In this document: positions 7,086 to 14,790 of the stretch, piece after piece
Layout of the letters: every line of letters begins with the position of its first letter
Numbering within the stretch: the stretch's first letter is position 1
DNA from: JAFASC01 sp034669505
Lineage (GTDB): Bacteria > Pseudomonadota > Alphaproteobacteria > Rhizobiales > Beijerinckiaceae
DNA length: 64,000 nt
Reading direction: 5' to 3'
Assembly: GCA_034669505.1 (NCBI GenBank)
Contig: JAXDNJ010000007.1
Coordinates: 80,538 to 144,537 of the forward strand
The notes under the pieces: generated by a model
Told to the model about the DNA's origin: nothing
Databases searched by the model: none
Seen by the model: only the letters and a program-made list of their open reading frames with translations
Program-made: the position numbers and the translations under genes

Positions 7086-8513
7086 CTAACGCTCCGCGCC
7101 CGCAAAAGCGATGCGCACCATGTTCGTCGCGCCCGGCGTGCCGAACGGAACGCCGGCGACGATGATCACGCGGTCGCCTTCATGCGAGAAGCCCTCGCGA
7201 TTCGAGAACTTGCAGGCGCGTTTCGCCATGTCGTCGATATCGTCTGCGTCTTTGGTCACCACCGCATGCACGCCCCACACAAGCGCCAGACGTCGCGCGG
7301 TGCTGCGGTTCGGCGTCAGCGCCAGTATCGGCGGCTCGGGCCGCTCGCGCGCAATGCGAAAGGCGGTTGAGCCCGAGGCAGTCCATGCGCACACCGCTTT
7401 CAATTCCAGCATCTCGGCGACATCGCGCGCGGCCATTGCGATCGCGTCCGCGCCGGTCGGATCGGGCGCGGCGGCGCGCTGCGCCTCGATCACCGCGCGG
7501 TAGACCGCATCCTTCTCCACTTCTTCTGCGATGCGGTTCATCGTGGCGACCGCCTCGACGGGGAACTGACCCGACGCGCTTTCCGCCGACAGCATCACCG
7601 CATCGGCGCCTTCGAACACCGCGGTCGCGACGTCCGACACTTCGGCGCGCGTCGGCACCGGCGAGGAGATCATCGATTCGAGCATCTGCGTCGCGACGAC
7701 GACCGGCTTGCCGAACCGGCGCCCCAGACGCGTCATCCGCTTCTGCAATCCGGGCACGCGCTCGAGCGGCATTTCGACGCCGAGATCGCCGCGCGCGACC
7801 ATCAATGCGTCTGACATTTCCATGATCTCGTCGAGGCGGTTGATCGCCTGCGGTTTTTCGATTTTGGCCATGACCAGCGCGCGGCCGCGCGCGAATTTCT
7901 TCACCTCCGCGATGTCGTCCGGCCGCTGCACGAACGACACGGCAACCCAGTCGACGCCTTCGTTCAATCCGGCGTCGAGATCGGAGCGGTCCTTCTCGGT
8001 CATCGACGAGACCGGGATCTCGGTATCGGGCAGGCTGACGCCCTTGCGATTGGAGATCTTTCCCGGAACATCGACGATCGCCTTCGCTTTCTCGCGCGAG
8101 GCTTCGACGATGTGCAGACGCACCTTGCCGTCATCGACGAGAACGGTATTGCCGGGATGCAGTGCTTGCAGGATTTCGGGATGCGGCAGGCGCACGCGCT
8201 CAGCGTTTCCGGGCGTCGGATCAAGGTCGAGCGTGAACTCCGCGCCTTTGGTCAGATAGACGCCGCCATCGGTGAATTCACCGATCCTGAGTTTCGGGCC
8301 CTGCAAGTCGAGCAGGATGCCGATGGGGCGCCCGACCTCCTGCTCTACATCGCGGATCATCTGCACGCGCTCGCGCATCGCGTCGTGATCGGCATGGCTC
8401 ATATTGATGCGGAAAATATCCGCGCCGGCGCGGAAGAGCTCGATGAGTGTCTCGCGGTCGCAGGAAGCAGGCCCGAGGGTCGCGACGATCTTGCAACGGC
8501 GCAGCCGTCTCAT
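7086..8513 (-). CDS. pyk: pyruvate kinase
   Basis: This 475-residue protein converts phosphoenolpyruvate and ADP to pyruvate and ATP, the last step of glycolysis. It begins MRRLRRCKIVATLGPAS and carries the hallmark blocks FRINMSHADH, DLQGPKLRIGEF, MAKIEKPQAI (catalytic Lys), MVARGDLGVEMP and VATQMLESMI. It is full length for the bacterial family. The DUF1036 gene lies 24 bases upstream on the same strand, an arrangement common in alphaproteobacteria, so the two are probably one transcript. Confidence 0.97.
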   Translation of the reverse strand: MRRLRRCKIVATLGPASCDRETLIELFRAGADIFRINMSHADHDAMRERVQMIRDVEQEVGRPIGILLDLQGPKLRIGEFTDGGVYLTKGAEFTLDLDPTPGNAERVRLPHPEILQALHPGNTVLVDDGKVRLHIVEASREKAKAIVDVPGKISNRKGVSLPDTEIPVSSMTEKDRSDLDAGLNEGVDWVAVSFVQRPDDIAEVKKFARGRALVMAKIEKPQAINRLDEIMEMSDALMVARGDLGVEMPLERVPGLQKRMTRLGRRFGKPVVVATQMLESMISSPVPTRAEVSDVATAVFEGADAVMLSAESASGQFPVEAVATMNRIAEEVEKDAVYRAVIEAQRAAAPDPTGADAIAMAARDVAEMLELKAVCAWTASGSTAFRIARERPEPPILALTPNRSTARRLALVWGVHAVVTKDADDIDDMAKRACKFSNREGFSHEGDRVIIVAGVPFGTPGATNMVRIAFAGAER

Positions 8514-8537
8514 GCTTTCGCTCCGGGGTGGTGAGGT

Positions 8538-8969
8538 CTAGGGATTTCGGGCCTGACCCGTATCCGTCAACTGCACCGTCCAGTTCTTGGCGTCCTTGCC
8601 GGTGTCGATCTCGAAGAAGCCGGTACGATCGAAGCCGCGCACGAAACAATCTTCGCGGCCATCGATGTGGAACTCGCGGTCGCGCGTGCACATGAAGGCT
8701 TTGCCCTTCCACTCGCCGCCGCGCTCGTCCATGGCGTAGACGTAGTAGTACTGCGCCGCCAAAGGCCCGCGCAGCAAAGTTTCGCACGCGCTGGGCTTCA
8801 AATTCCACCAGCCTTCGCTGACCCAGCGCTGACCATCGGTGTAGGCGAGCGACACGCTGGTGCGGGCATTGGTGTTGTTGCAGAGCCGGAAATCGGCATG
8901 CGCGGTTGTGGTGACGCCGGCCGAGAGAAGCGCGGAGAGGAAAAGCGTTGGCAGGACGTGGCGGCGCAT
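8538..8969 (-). CDS. DUF1036-family secreted protein
   Basis: A 143-residue protein with a signal peptide (MRRHVLPTLFLSALLSAG, cleavage after AHA) followed by a DUF1036 domain. The domain is recognisable from FRLCNNTNARTSVSLAY, EGWWNLKPSACETLL and the C-terminal GFFEIDTG. The family is widespread in alphaproteobacteria, often beside pyk, but has no defined biochemical role. Four cysteines (two pairs around CNN, CET, CTR, CFV) suggest periplasmic disulfides. Confidence 0.9.
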   Translation of the reverse strand: MRRHVLPTLFLSALLSAGVTTTAHADFRLCNNTNARTSVSLAYTDGQRWVSEGWWNLKPSACETLLRGPLAAQYYYVYAMDERGGEWKGKAFMCTRDREFHIDGREDCFVRGFDRTGFFEIDTGKDAKNWTVQLTDTGQARNP

Positions 8970-9123
8970 CGATTCTCGGGCTTCAGGAGCTACGCACGAA
9001 GAAGCGCTCTCATGGCGGGAGAATGACGCCGCGGCAATAGAGGCACCACGCAGAAATGATTTCGCCGCCGTTCCGGGAGGAGCGGCGGCGCAAAAATGGC
9101 GGACTGCTCAGCCGAAGCGGCGA

Positions 9124-9402
9124 TCAGGGCCCGGTGTAACGATTGAACAGGAACTTGCCGTGGCTCGCCTCGAACGGCAGCTGATTGAAGTAGACCTGCT
9201 GCGCGACGTAACGGTGCTCCGTCATCGGCTGAACGACCGGTCCGGGATCGAGCCAGGAGCGGCGCGTGACAGTCAGCGGCCGCTCGCCGGTGATGATGTA
9301 GCCACGGCGGTAGCGGTCCTGCGCCTCGGCGCCGCCGACAATGGTGAGAAAGGCGGCGGCGGTCGCGGCGGCGGTAAGGGCAAGCGGGACGATGCGGCGC
9401 AT
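9124..9402 (-). CDS. small exported hypothetical protein
   Basis: A 92-residue protein starting at MRRIVPLALTAAATAAA, a clear signal peptide with likely cleavage after AEA. The mature part has Arg/Tyr-rich segments (QDRYRRGYIITGERP) and ends FLFNRYTGP, with no domain I recognise. The start is chosen for the signal peptide; longer readings upstream have compositionally implausible extensions. It is separated from both neighbours by more than 120 bases, so it is probably a single-gene unit. Confidence 0.6.
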   Translation of the reverse strand: MRRIVPLALTAAATAAAFLTIVGGAEAQDRYRRGYIITGERPLTVTRRSWLDPGPVVQPMTEHRYVAQQVYFNQLPFEASHGKFLFNRYTGP

Positions 9403-9527
9403 GGCGGGTTCCCTTGGTGAGCTCGACCATAGGGCCGGGCGGAAGCGACAGTCTCGGCTTCTTTCGTAAACAACCGCTACAGCTACGCTTGGTTCCCGAA
9501 ATTCCGCGCGCGTGGCAATTTCGACTC

Positions 9528-9764
9528 TCAAGCGCGACGGATGCGAAAGACGTGCAGGCCTTCCGTCGTCTCCTGCCCCTCGAGCAGATCGCCGGTTTCC
9601 CGCAGCAGATTGGGGATGTCTATTGTCGACAAAGGGTCGGTACACTCGACAATGAAGCGCTGACCCGCAGTCGCCTGCCTCAGCGCCTTCCGCGTTCGCA
9701 ACGCGGGCAGCGGGCATTTGAGGCCGCGTAAATCCAGCCGGACCGGGGTGGCATCGTCACTCAT
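9528..9764 (-). CDS. TusA/SirA-family sulfur carrier protein
   Basis: A 78-residue TusA-like protein with the family signature around the active cysteine, LDLRGLKCPLPALRTRKAL, near residues 11-29. The conserved CPxP motif carries a persulfide that is passed to partners in tRNA thiolation, sulfur oxidation or molybdenum-cofactor chemistry. ATG 9764 is preferred, though an in-frame TTG at 9785 is possible. It is divergently transcribed from the molybdenum-cofactor operon, only 60 bases away, so a role in sulfur supply to that pathway is plausible. This link is inferred from position alone. Confidence 0.88.
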   Translation of the reverse strand: MSDDATPVRLDLRGLKCPLPALRTRKALRQATAGQRFIVECTDPLSTIDIPNLLRETGDLLEGQETTEGLHVFRIRRA

Positions 9765-9824
9765 TATGGTCTCTTGTGTCGCCAATAGAGCGGCAAGCAG
9801 AACTCGAAAGCAGGATATCCAATC

Positions 9825-10916
9825 GTGAGGCTCGTCCCGCTTGTTGAGGCCCGGGCAGCCTTCTTAGCGAAGATTGAGCCGGTCGCCAGCGGGGCCATAG
9901 CGACCGCGAAAGCCGGCGGTCTCGTCCTTGCCGAAGATGTCGTGGCCCCGGCCAACTTTCCGCCTTATGCGTTGGCGCTCGAGCGCGGCTACGCGATCGC
10001 CGCGCGGGCAACGGTCGGCGCCTCCTCGTATGTGCCCTCGCTGCTGCCGAAGATGCCGCCTCTCGTGGAAGCGGGCGAGGCGCTTCCCCCCGGCAGCGAC
10101 ACCATCCTCGATCCCGAGGATCTGCGCGAGGCAGCCGGCGGCGCGGAGGTCGTCGCGCTCGTCCCTCCCGGCCGCCACGTGCGTACGGCTGGCGGCGATA
10201 TCGGGGCGGGCCGGGTGATCGTTTCCGCCGGCGCGCGCCTTAAAGGTGTTCAGGTCGCGGTGCTGCGCGCGGCCGGGTTCACCGAGGTGTTGGTCCGCGT
10301 GCCGGGCGTCGTCGTGGTCGGACCGCAAGGCTCCTGCGCCTCCGCGGCGCTGGTCATGGATTGGACGGCGCGGGCGGGGGCTGACGTCCATCTCGCCTAT
10401 GTCCCGCAAGCCCGCTTGGCCGGCGCGCTGCGCTCGGCGGCAGGTGCCGACCTCGTGCTGGTCGCCGGGTGGAGCGGGGCGGCTTTTCAGGCCGCGCTCG
10501 GTGCCCTGACCGAATCCGGCCGTATCGTCGCACGCGATCTTGCCGTGGCGCCGGGTTCCGCGACGGCGTGCGGCTTCATCGATCCGGCGGGCCGCTCGGC
10601 GCCCGCAGTGCTTCTCCCGGGCCGCCTGGAAGAGACGCTCGCCGCCTGGCTATTGATTGCGCGGCCCTGCCTCGACCGCCTCACCGGATATAGCGGCCCG
10701 CGCCCCTCCGCCGCCCTTCCGCTCGCCCGCAAAATCGCCTCGGCGCCAGGCATGGCCGATCTGGCGCTGCTCAAACGCGAGGCCGATAGGTGGAAACCGC
10801 TTGCGGCGGGGGATATCTCTTGGGCAGCAATCGCTGAATCCGACGCTTGGCTCGCAATTCCCGCCGAAAGCGAGGGATTTGCGTCAGGCGAGATCGTCGA
10901 AGCCGAGTTTCTATGA
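9825..10916 (+). CDS. degenerate MoeA-like protein
   Basis: A 363-residue protein with the layout of MoeA but without its catalytic motifs. The N-terminal part (VEARAAFLAKIEPVASG, then LAEDVVAPANFPPYALALERGYAI) aligns with the MoeA N-terminus. The molybdopterin-binding domain is eroded: the FSTGDEL block reads VVGPQGSCAS, the GGxSxGxxD block reads VAGWSGAAF, and LPGxPxS reads LPGRLEETL. The C-terminal beta domain (LAIPAESEGFASGEIVEAEFL) is kept. It starts with GTG and is the first gene of a four-gene operon with two more MoeA proteins and MobB. It may be a scaffold or regulator of molybdenum insertion; that is inference. Confidence 0.75.
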   Translation: MRLVPLVEARAAFLAKIEPVASGAIATAKAGGLVLAEDVVAPANFPPYALALERGYAIAARATVGASSYVPSLLPKMPPLVEAGEALPPGSDTILDPEDLREAAGGAEVVALVPPGRHVRTAGGDIGAGRVIVSAGARLKGVQVAVLRAAGFTEVLVRVPGVVVVGPQGSCASAALVMDWTARAGADVHLAYVPQARLAGALRSAAGADLVLVAGWSGAAFQAALGALTESGRIVARDLAVAPGSATACGFIDPAGRSAPAVLLPGRLEETLAAWLLIARPCLDRLTGYSGPRPSAALPLARKIASAPGMADLALLKREADRWKPLAAGDISWAAIAESDAWLAIPAESEGFASGEIVEAEFL

Positions 10917-10929
10917 CCGAGAATCTGCG

Positions 10930-12885
10930 ATGAACGACATGCGAACGGCCCGCGATGCGTCGCGGGAACAGGCGCAGTTCCTGCGCGTGCTATCGCGCGA
11001 CGAAGCGATGGCGCGCTTTACGCAGGCGCTCGATCCGAGGCCGCTCGGCATCGAAGAGGCGACGCTTGCCGCCGCGCTCGGCCGCGTCGTCGCCGATCAC
11101 GTTTCAGCCCCCGTCGATGTGCCGCCCTTCGATCGCTCCAATGTCGACGGATTCGCACTGCGCGCCGGCGACGTCGCTGGCGCGTCGGACAACGCGCCGG
11201 TTTCTCTCGCTCTGAATGATGAGACGATTGCCTGCGGGTCGCAGCCGCGTCTCACCGTCGCTGTGGGCACGGCGACTCCGATCGCCACCGGCGGGCCGAT
11301 CCCGCGCGGCGCCGATGCCGTCGTCATGATTGAGCAGACCGACATCGAGGACGATCGTCTTGCCGTGCGCCGCGCCGTCGGACCGGCGCAGAATGTGTCG
11401 TTCGCCGGCAGCGACATGGCGCTTGGCGAAGTCGTGCTGCGCAAGGGGACGCAGATCGGTTCACGCGAAATCGCCATGCTCGCGGCGTGCGGCGTCGATC
11501 GCGTAAAAGTGTTTCGCAAGCCGCTCGTCGGCGTGTTCTCGACCGGCGACGAATTGATCCCGCCCGGCGGAAAGCTGAAACCAGCGGCCATTTACGACTC
11601 CAACGGACCGATCGTTGCTGCGAGCGTCACGGAGAATGGCGGCGAGGCGATTTCCTACGGCATCGTCAGCGATGATGCCGAGGCGATCGAATCCACGCTG
11701 CGCAAGGCGCTCGCCGAATGCGATATGGTCGTTCTCTCCGGCGGCACATCGAAAGGCGCCGGCGATCTCACCGCCGACATCGTCGCGCGGCTCGGGAAGC
11801 CCGGCATCGTCGCACATGGCGTCGCGCTAAAACCCGGCAAGCCGCTCTGCCTCGCCGTTGTTGACGGCAAAGCAATCGTCGTGCTGCCGGGATTTCCGAC
11901 GTCGGCGATGTTCACATTCCATGACTTCATCGTGCCGGTGCTGCGCCGCATGAGCGGTTTGCCGGCACGTGACGAGTCGATTGTCGAGGCGCAAACCGCG
12001 GTGGCGATCCCTTCCGATTTCGGCCGGACCGAATTCGCGATGGTGGCGCTGAGTGAAGACGCAAGCGGGCTCAAAGCCTTTCCGCTCGCGAAGGGCTCAG
12101 GCGCGGTGACGAGCTTTGCGCAGGCCGACGGTTTTCTCACGATCGAAGCGCTTGCCGACCGGCTGCCGGAGGGTACGCGCACGCCCGTGACGCTCTTGTC
12201 GCGCGATGCGCGGCCACCCGATCTGACGATCATGGGCAGCCATTGCACGGGGCTTGAGCCGGTACTGAGTCTGCTCTCCGAAAAAGGCATCCGCTCGCGC
12301 ATCGTCGCTATCGGATCGCTTGGCGGACTGCACGCGGCGCGGCGCGGCGAATGCGATATCGCGCCGGCGCATCTCTTCGACGCGAAGAGCGGCACGTATA
12401 ACGCCGCGTTTCTCGACGAGAGCCTTACGCTTGTCCAAGGCTGGCAGCGCATGCAGGGTATCGTCTTCAACAAAGGCGACCTGCGCTTCGAGAAACGCAG
12501 CATTGAGGCTGCCATCGCGGCCGCGCTTGCCGATGCCGATTACCACATGGTCAATCGCAACCAGGGCTCCGGCACGCGCATGCTTATCGACGGTTTGCTC
12601 AAAGGCGCCGAGCCTTCGGGTTATTGGAATCAGCCGCGTTCGCACAATGCGGTTGCCGCCGCGGTCGCGCAGGGTCGCGCCGATTGGGGCGTGGCTATCT
12701 CCTCCGTTGCGGAAGCGTATGGTCTCAGCTTTATCCCGCTGACGGAAGAGCATTTCGATTTCATCATCCCGAGAGCGCGGCGCGAACGCCCGGCTGTCGT
12801 TGCATTCATTGAAGCGTGCCAAAGCGCCGACGTGCAAAGCGCGCAAAGCAGCATGGGCTTCACGCCCGCGACAAAGGCGCATTGA
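10930..12885 (+). CDS. MoeA fused to a periplasmic-binding-like (COG1910/LysR-type) domain
   Basis: This 651-residue protein has MoeA domains over about residues 1-410 with intact motifs (FSTGDELIPPGG, DSNGP, SGGTSKGAGDLT, LPGFPTSAMF). A C-terminal domain from about 435 on (LTIMGSHCTGLEPVLSLLS, ENKxx-type NRNQGSGTRMLID) resembles periplasmic molybdate-binding or LysR effector-binding folds. Such fusions are known in bacteria and archaea and are thought to sense molybdate or tungstate during metal insertion into molybdopterin. The start ATG lies 13 bases after the previous stop, and its stop overlaps the mobB start (TGATG), so translation is probably coupled. Confidence 0.88.
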   Translation: MNDMRTARDASREQAQFLRVLSRDEAMARFTQALDPRPLGIEEATLAAALGRVVADHVSAPVDVPPFDRSNVDGFALRAGDVAGASDNAPVSLALNDETIACGSQPRLTVAVGTATPIATGGPIPRGADAVVMIEQTDIEDDRLAVRRAVGPAQNVSFAGSDMALGEVVLRKGTQIGSREIAMLAACGVDRVKVFRKPLVGVFSTGDELIPPGGKLKPAAIYDSNGPIVAASVTENGGEAISYGIVSDDAEAIESTLRKALAECDMVVLSGGTSKGAGDLTADIVARLGKPGIVAHGVALKPGKPLCLAVVDGKAIVVLPGFPTSAMFTFHDFIVPVLRRMSGLPARDESIVEAQTAVAIPSDFGRTEFAMVALSEDASGLKAFPLAKGSGAVTSFAQADGFLTIEALADRLPEGTRTPVTLLSRDARPPDLTIMGSHCTGLEPVLSLLSEKGIRSRIVAIGSLGGLHAARRGECDIAPAHLFDAKSGTYNAAFLDESLTLVQGWQRMQGIVFNKGDLRFEKRSIEAAIAAALADADYHMVNRNQGSGTRMLIDGLLKGAEPSGYWNQPRSHNAVAAAVAQGRADWGVAISSVAEAYGLSFIPLTEEHFDFIIPRARRERPAVVAFIEACQSADVQSAQSSMGFTPATKAH

Positions 12886-13517
12886 TGCGCGTCATCGGCT
12901 TTGCCGGCTGGAGTGGCTCGGGCAAGACGACGTTGATCGTTAAACTCATTCCGGCGCTGATCGCGCGCGGCATTTCGGTTTCGACATTGAAACACGCCCA
13001 TCATTCGCTTGAGATCGACAAGCCCGGCAAAGACTCTTACTTGCATCGCGAGGCCGGCGCTCGCGAAGTGCTGGTGGCCTCCGCCAAGCGCTGGGCGCTG
13101 ATGCACGAACTGCGTGAGAAAGACGAGCCGAGCCTCGCTGATTTGCTGCCGCGATTGAGCGAGGTCGATCTCGTGATCGTCGAGGGATTTAAACGCGAAG
13201 CACATGTTAAAGTCGAGGTGCATCGCAAGGAAATAGGCAAGCCGTTTCTGTTTCCGGGGGATCTTAACATCGTTGCGGTAGTAAGCGACGTCCCTCCCGC
13301 ATTCCCGGACGCGCGCAGCGCGATCCGGGATCCAGAAAGCGCGGGGGCACTCCTCGACCCCGGATCGCGTTCCGCTTCGCTCCACGCGTCCGGGGACGTG
13401 GTTGAGATGCTGCCATTTGCGTCGCTCGATGATGTCGAGGCGGTTTGCGATCTCGTCACGCGCAGTGCGGTACCGGTCGGGGACACATTGCGCCGCCTGG
13501 AAGACCAGAAGAGCTGA
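12885..13517 (+). CDS. mobB: molybdopterin-guanine dinucleotide biosynthesis protein MobB, with in-frame repeat insertion
   Basis: A 210-residue P-loop GTPase that assists conversion of molybdopterin to its guanine dinucleotide form. The Walker A (GWSGSGKTTLIVKL) is at residues about 8-20, STLKHAHH follows, and IVEGFKREAH is the Walker B/EGxK region. The family is usually about 165-175 residues. The excess lies near residues 140-175, where a palindromic repeat at 13303-13398 is read in frame without a stop between VVAVVSDVP and the conserved end DVEAVCDLVTR. The start overlaps the previous stop by one base. Confidence 0.93.
   Translation: MRVIGFAGWSGSGKTTLIVKLIPALIARGISVSTLKHAHHSLEIDKPGKDSYLHREAGAREVLVASAKRWALMHELREKDEPSLADLLPRLSEVDLVIVEGFKREAHVKVEVHRKEIGKPFLFPGDLNIVAVVSDVPPAFPDARSAIRDPESAGALLDPGSRSASLHASGDVVEMLPFASLDDVEAVCDLVTRSAVPVGDTLRRLEDQKS
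13303..13398. repeat. palindromic repeat element inside mobB
   Basis: Two nested inverted repeats: CCCGGACGCG near 13304 pairs with CGCGTCCGGGG near 13384, with inner arms CGCGATCCGGG and CCCCGGATCGCG. The sequence resembles the dispersed CCCGGACGCG/CGCGATCCGGG palindromes scattered between genes in Bradyrhizobium-like genomes (recalled, not searched). It adds about 32 codons to mobB without breaking the frame. Confidence 0.8.
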
Positions 13518-13526
13518 GTACCGCCC

Positions 13527-14783
13527 TTGGCCCAGCTTAGTGACGATGCCTTCGCCTTCGGGTCCGAGCTTATGCCGGTCGAGGAGGCGCGCCGCGCCAT
13601 GGCTGCACGCATCAGCGCGGTTCCCGGAACAGAAAGCGTTGCGCTGGTTGAAGCCGATAGCCGCGTGCTTGCGGACCAGCTGATCGCGCCGATCGATCTG
13701 CCGAATTTCGATAATTCCGCCGTCGATGGTTACGCGGTTTGTTTCGCCTCGCTCGCCGCATCCGGTGAGACGATCATGTCGATCGCCGGGCGCGTCGCGG
13801 CCGGTCAGGCGAGCGAAGCGGCGCTGCCCGATGCGGCGGTGCGCATCTTCACCGGCGCGCCAATGCCCGAAAATTTCGACACCGTCTTCATGCAGGAGGA
13901 TTGCCGCGAGCATGACGACGGCCGCGTCGTTTTGCCTGCCGGCTTGCAAGAAGGCGCCAATCGCCGCCCGCGTGGCGAAGATATTGCGCGCGGCGAAACC
14001 GCGCTTGCGGCTGGCCGGCGCCTCGGTCCGCGCGAAATCGCGTTGGCGGCGGCGCTCGGCATCGAGCGTCTGCCGGTGCGCCGAAGGCTCAGGATTGCGG
14101 TGTTCTCGACCGGCGACGAGCTCGTTTCACCGGGCGAGAAGCTGCCGCCCGCCGGGCTCTACGATTCAAACCGCTTCGCACTGCAGGTTCTGCTGCGCCG
14201 GCTCAAATGCGACGTTACCGATCTCGGCATCCTGCGCGACAGACGCGATGCCGTCGCCAACGCACTCACCAATGCCGCGCGCGAACACGATGCGATCATC
14301 ACCTCGGGCGGCGTCTCGACCGGCGAGGAGGACCACGTGCGCGCCGCGATGTCGGAGGCGGGCTCGCTCGCCTTCTGGCGTCTCGCGATTAAGCCGGGGC
14401 GCCCGGTCGCGATGGGGGTCGTCGGCGGTAAGCCGTTTGTCGGCCTGCCGGGCAATCCCGTCGCGGTCTTCGTCACCTTCGCTTATGTCGTGCGGCCGCT
14501 GCTCGCTGCTTTGTCGGGCGAGGCGCTCGAGCCGGCACGTGCGCTCGGCGTCACCGCCGATTTCGACTATCGCAAGAAGAAGGGCCGGCGCGAATATGTC
14601 CGCGTGTCGCTGATCGAGGACCAGTTGGCCGGGATCATCCTAGCGCGCAAATATCCCGTCGATGGTGCGGGCGTCTTGACGTCGCTGACTGCAACCGACG
14701 GCCTCGTCGAACTCCCCGAACATGTCACGCAGGTGCGACGCGGCGACCGCGTGCAGTTCATCGACTATCGCTTGCTGCAGTGA
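13527..14783 (+). CDS. moeA: molybdopterin molybdotransferase MoeA
   Basis: A 418-residue canonical MoeA that inserts molybdate into adenylated molybdopterin. Visible motifs are DLPNFDNSAVDGYAV, RIFTGAPMPENFDTV, VFSTGDELVSPGE, YDSNRF, TSGGVSTGEEDHV, KPGRPVAMG and LPGNPVAVFVTF. The TTG start is 9 bases after the mobB stop; ATG 13572 (MPVEEARRAM) is an alternative closer to the usual family N-terminus. It ends the molybdenum-cofactor operon and is convergent with the KAP-type NTPase gene, 7 bases away. It carries the intact catalytic motifs that the first operon gene lacks. Confidence 0.94.
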   Translation: MAQLSDDAFAFGSELMPVEEARRAMAARISAVPGTESVALVEADSRVLADQLIAPIDLPNFDNSAVDGYAVCFASLAASGETIMSIAGRVAAGQASEAALPDAAVRIFTGAPMPENFDTVFMQEDCREHDDGRVVLPAGLQEGANRRPRGEDIARGETALAAGRRLGPREIALAAALGIERLPVRRRLRIAVFSTGDELVSPGEKLPPAGLYDSNRFALQVLLRRLKCDVTDLGILRDRRDAVANALTNAAREHDAIITSGGVSTGEEDHVRAAMSEAGSLAFWRLAIKPGRPVAMGVVGGKPFVGLPGNPVAVFVTFAYVVRPLLAALSGEALEPARALGVTADFDYRKKKGRREYVRVSLIEDQLAGIILARKYPVDGAGVLTSLTATDGLVELPEHVTQVRRGDRVQFIDYRLLQ

Positions 14784-14790
14784 GGCGCGT

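Noticed and set aside
12630..13949. A 439-residue reverse-strand ORF over mobB and moeA
   Set aside because: It is antisense to clear MobB and MoeA domains and has no domain of its own.
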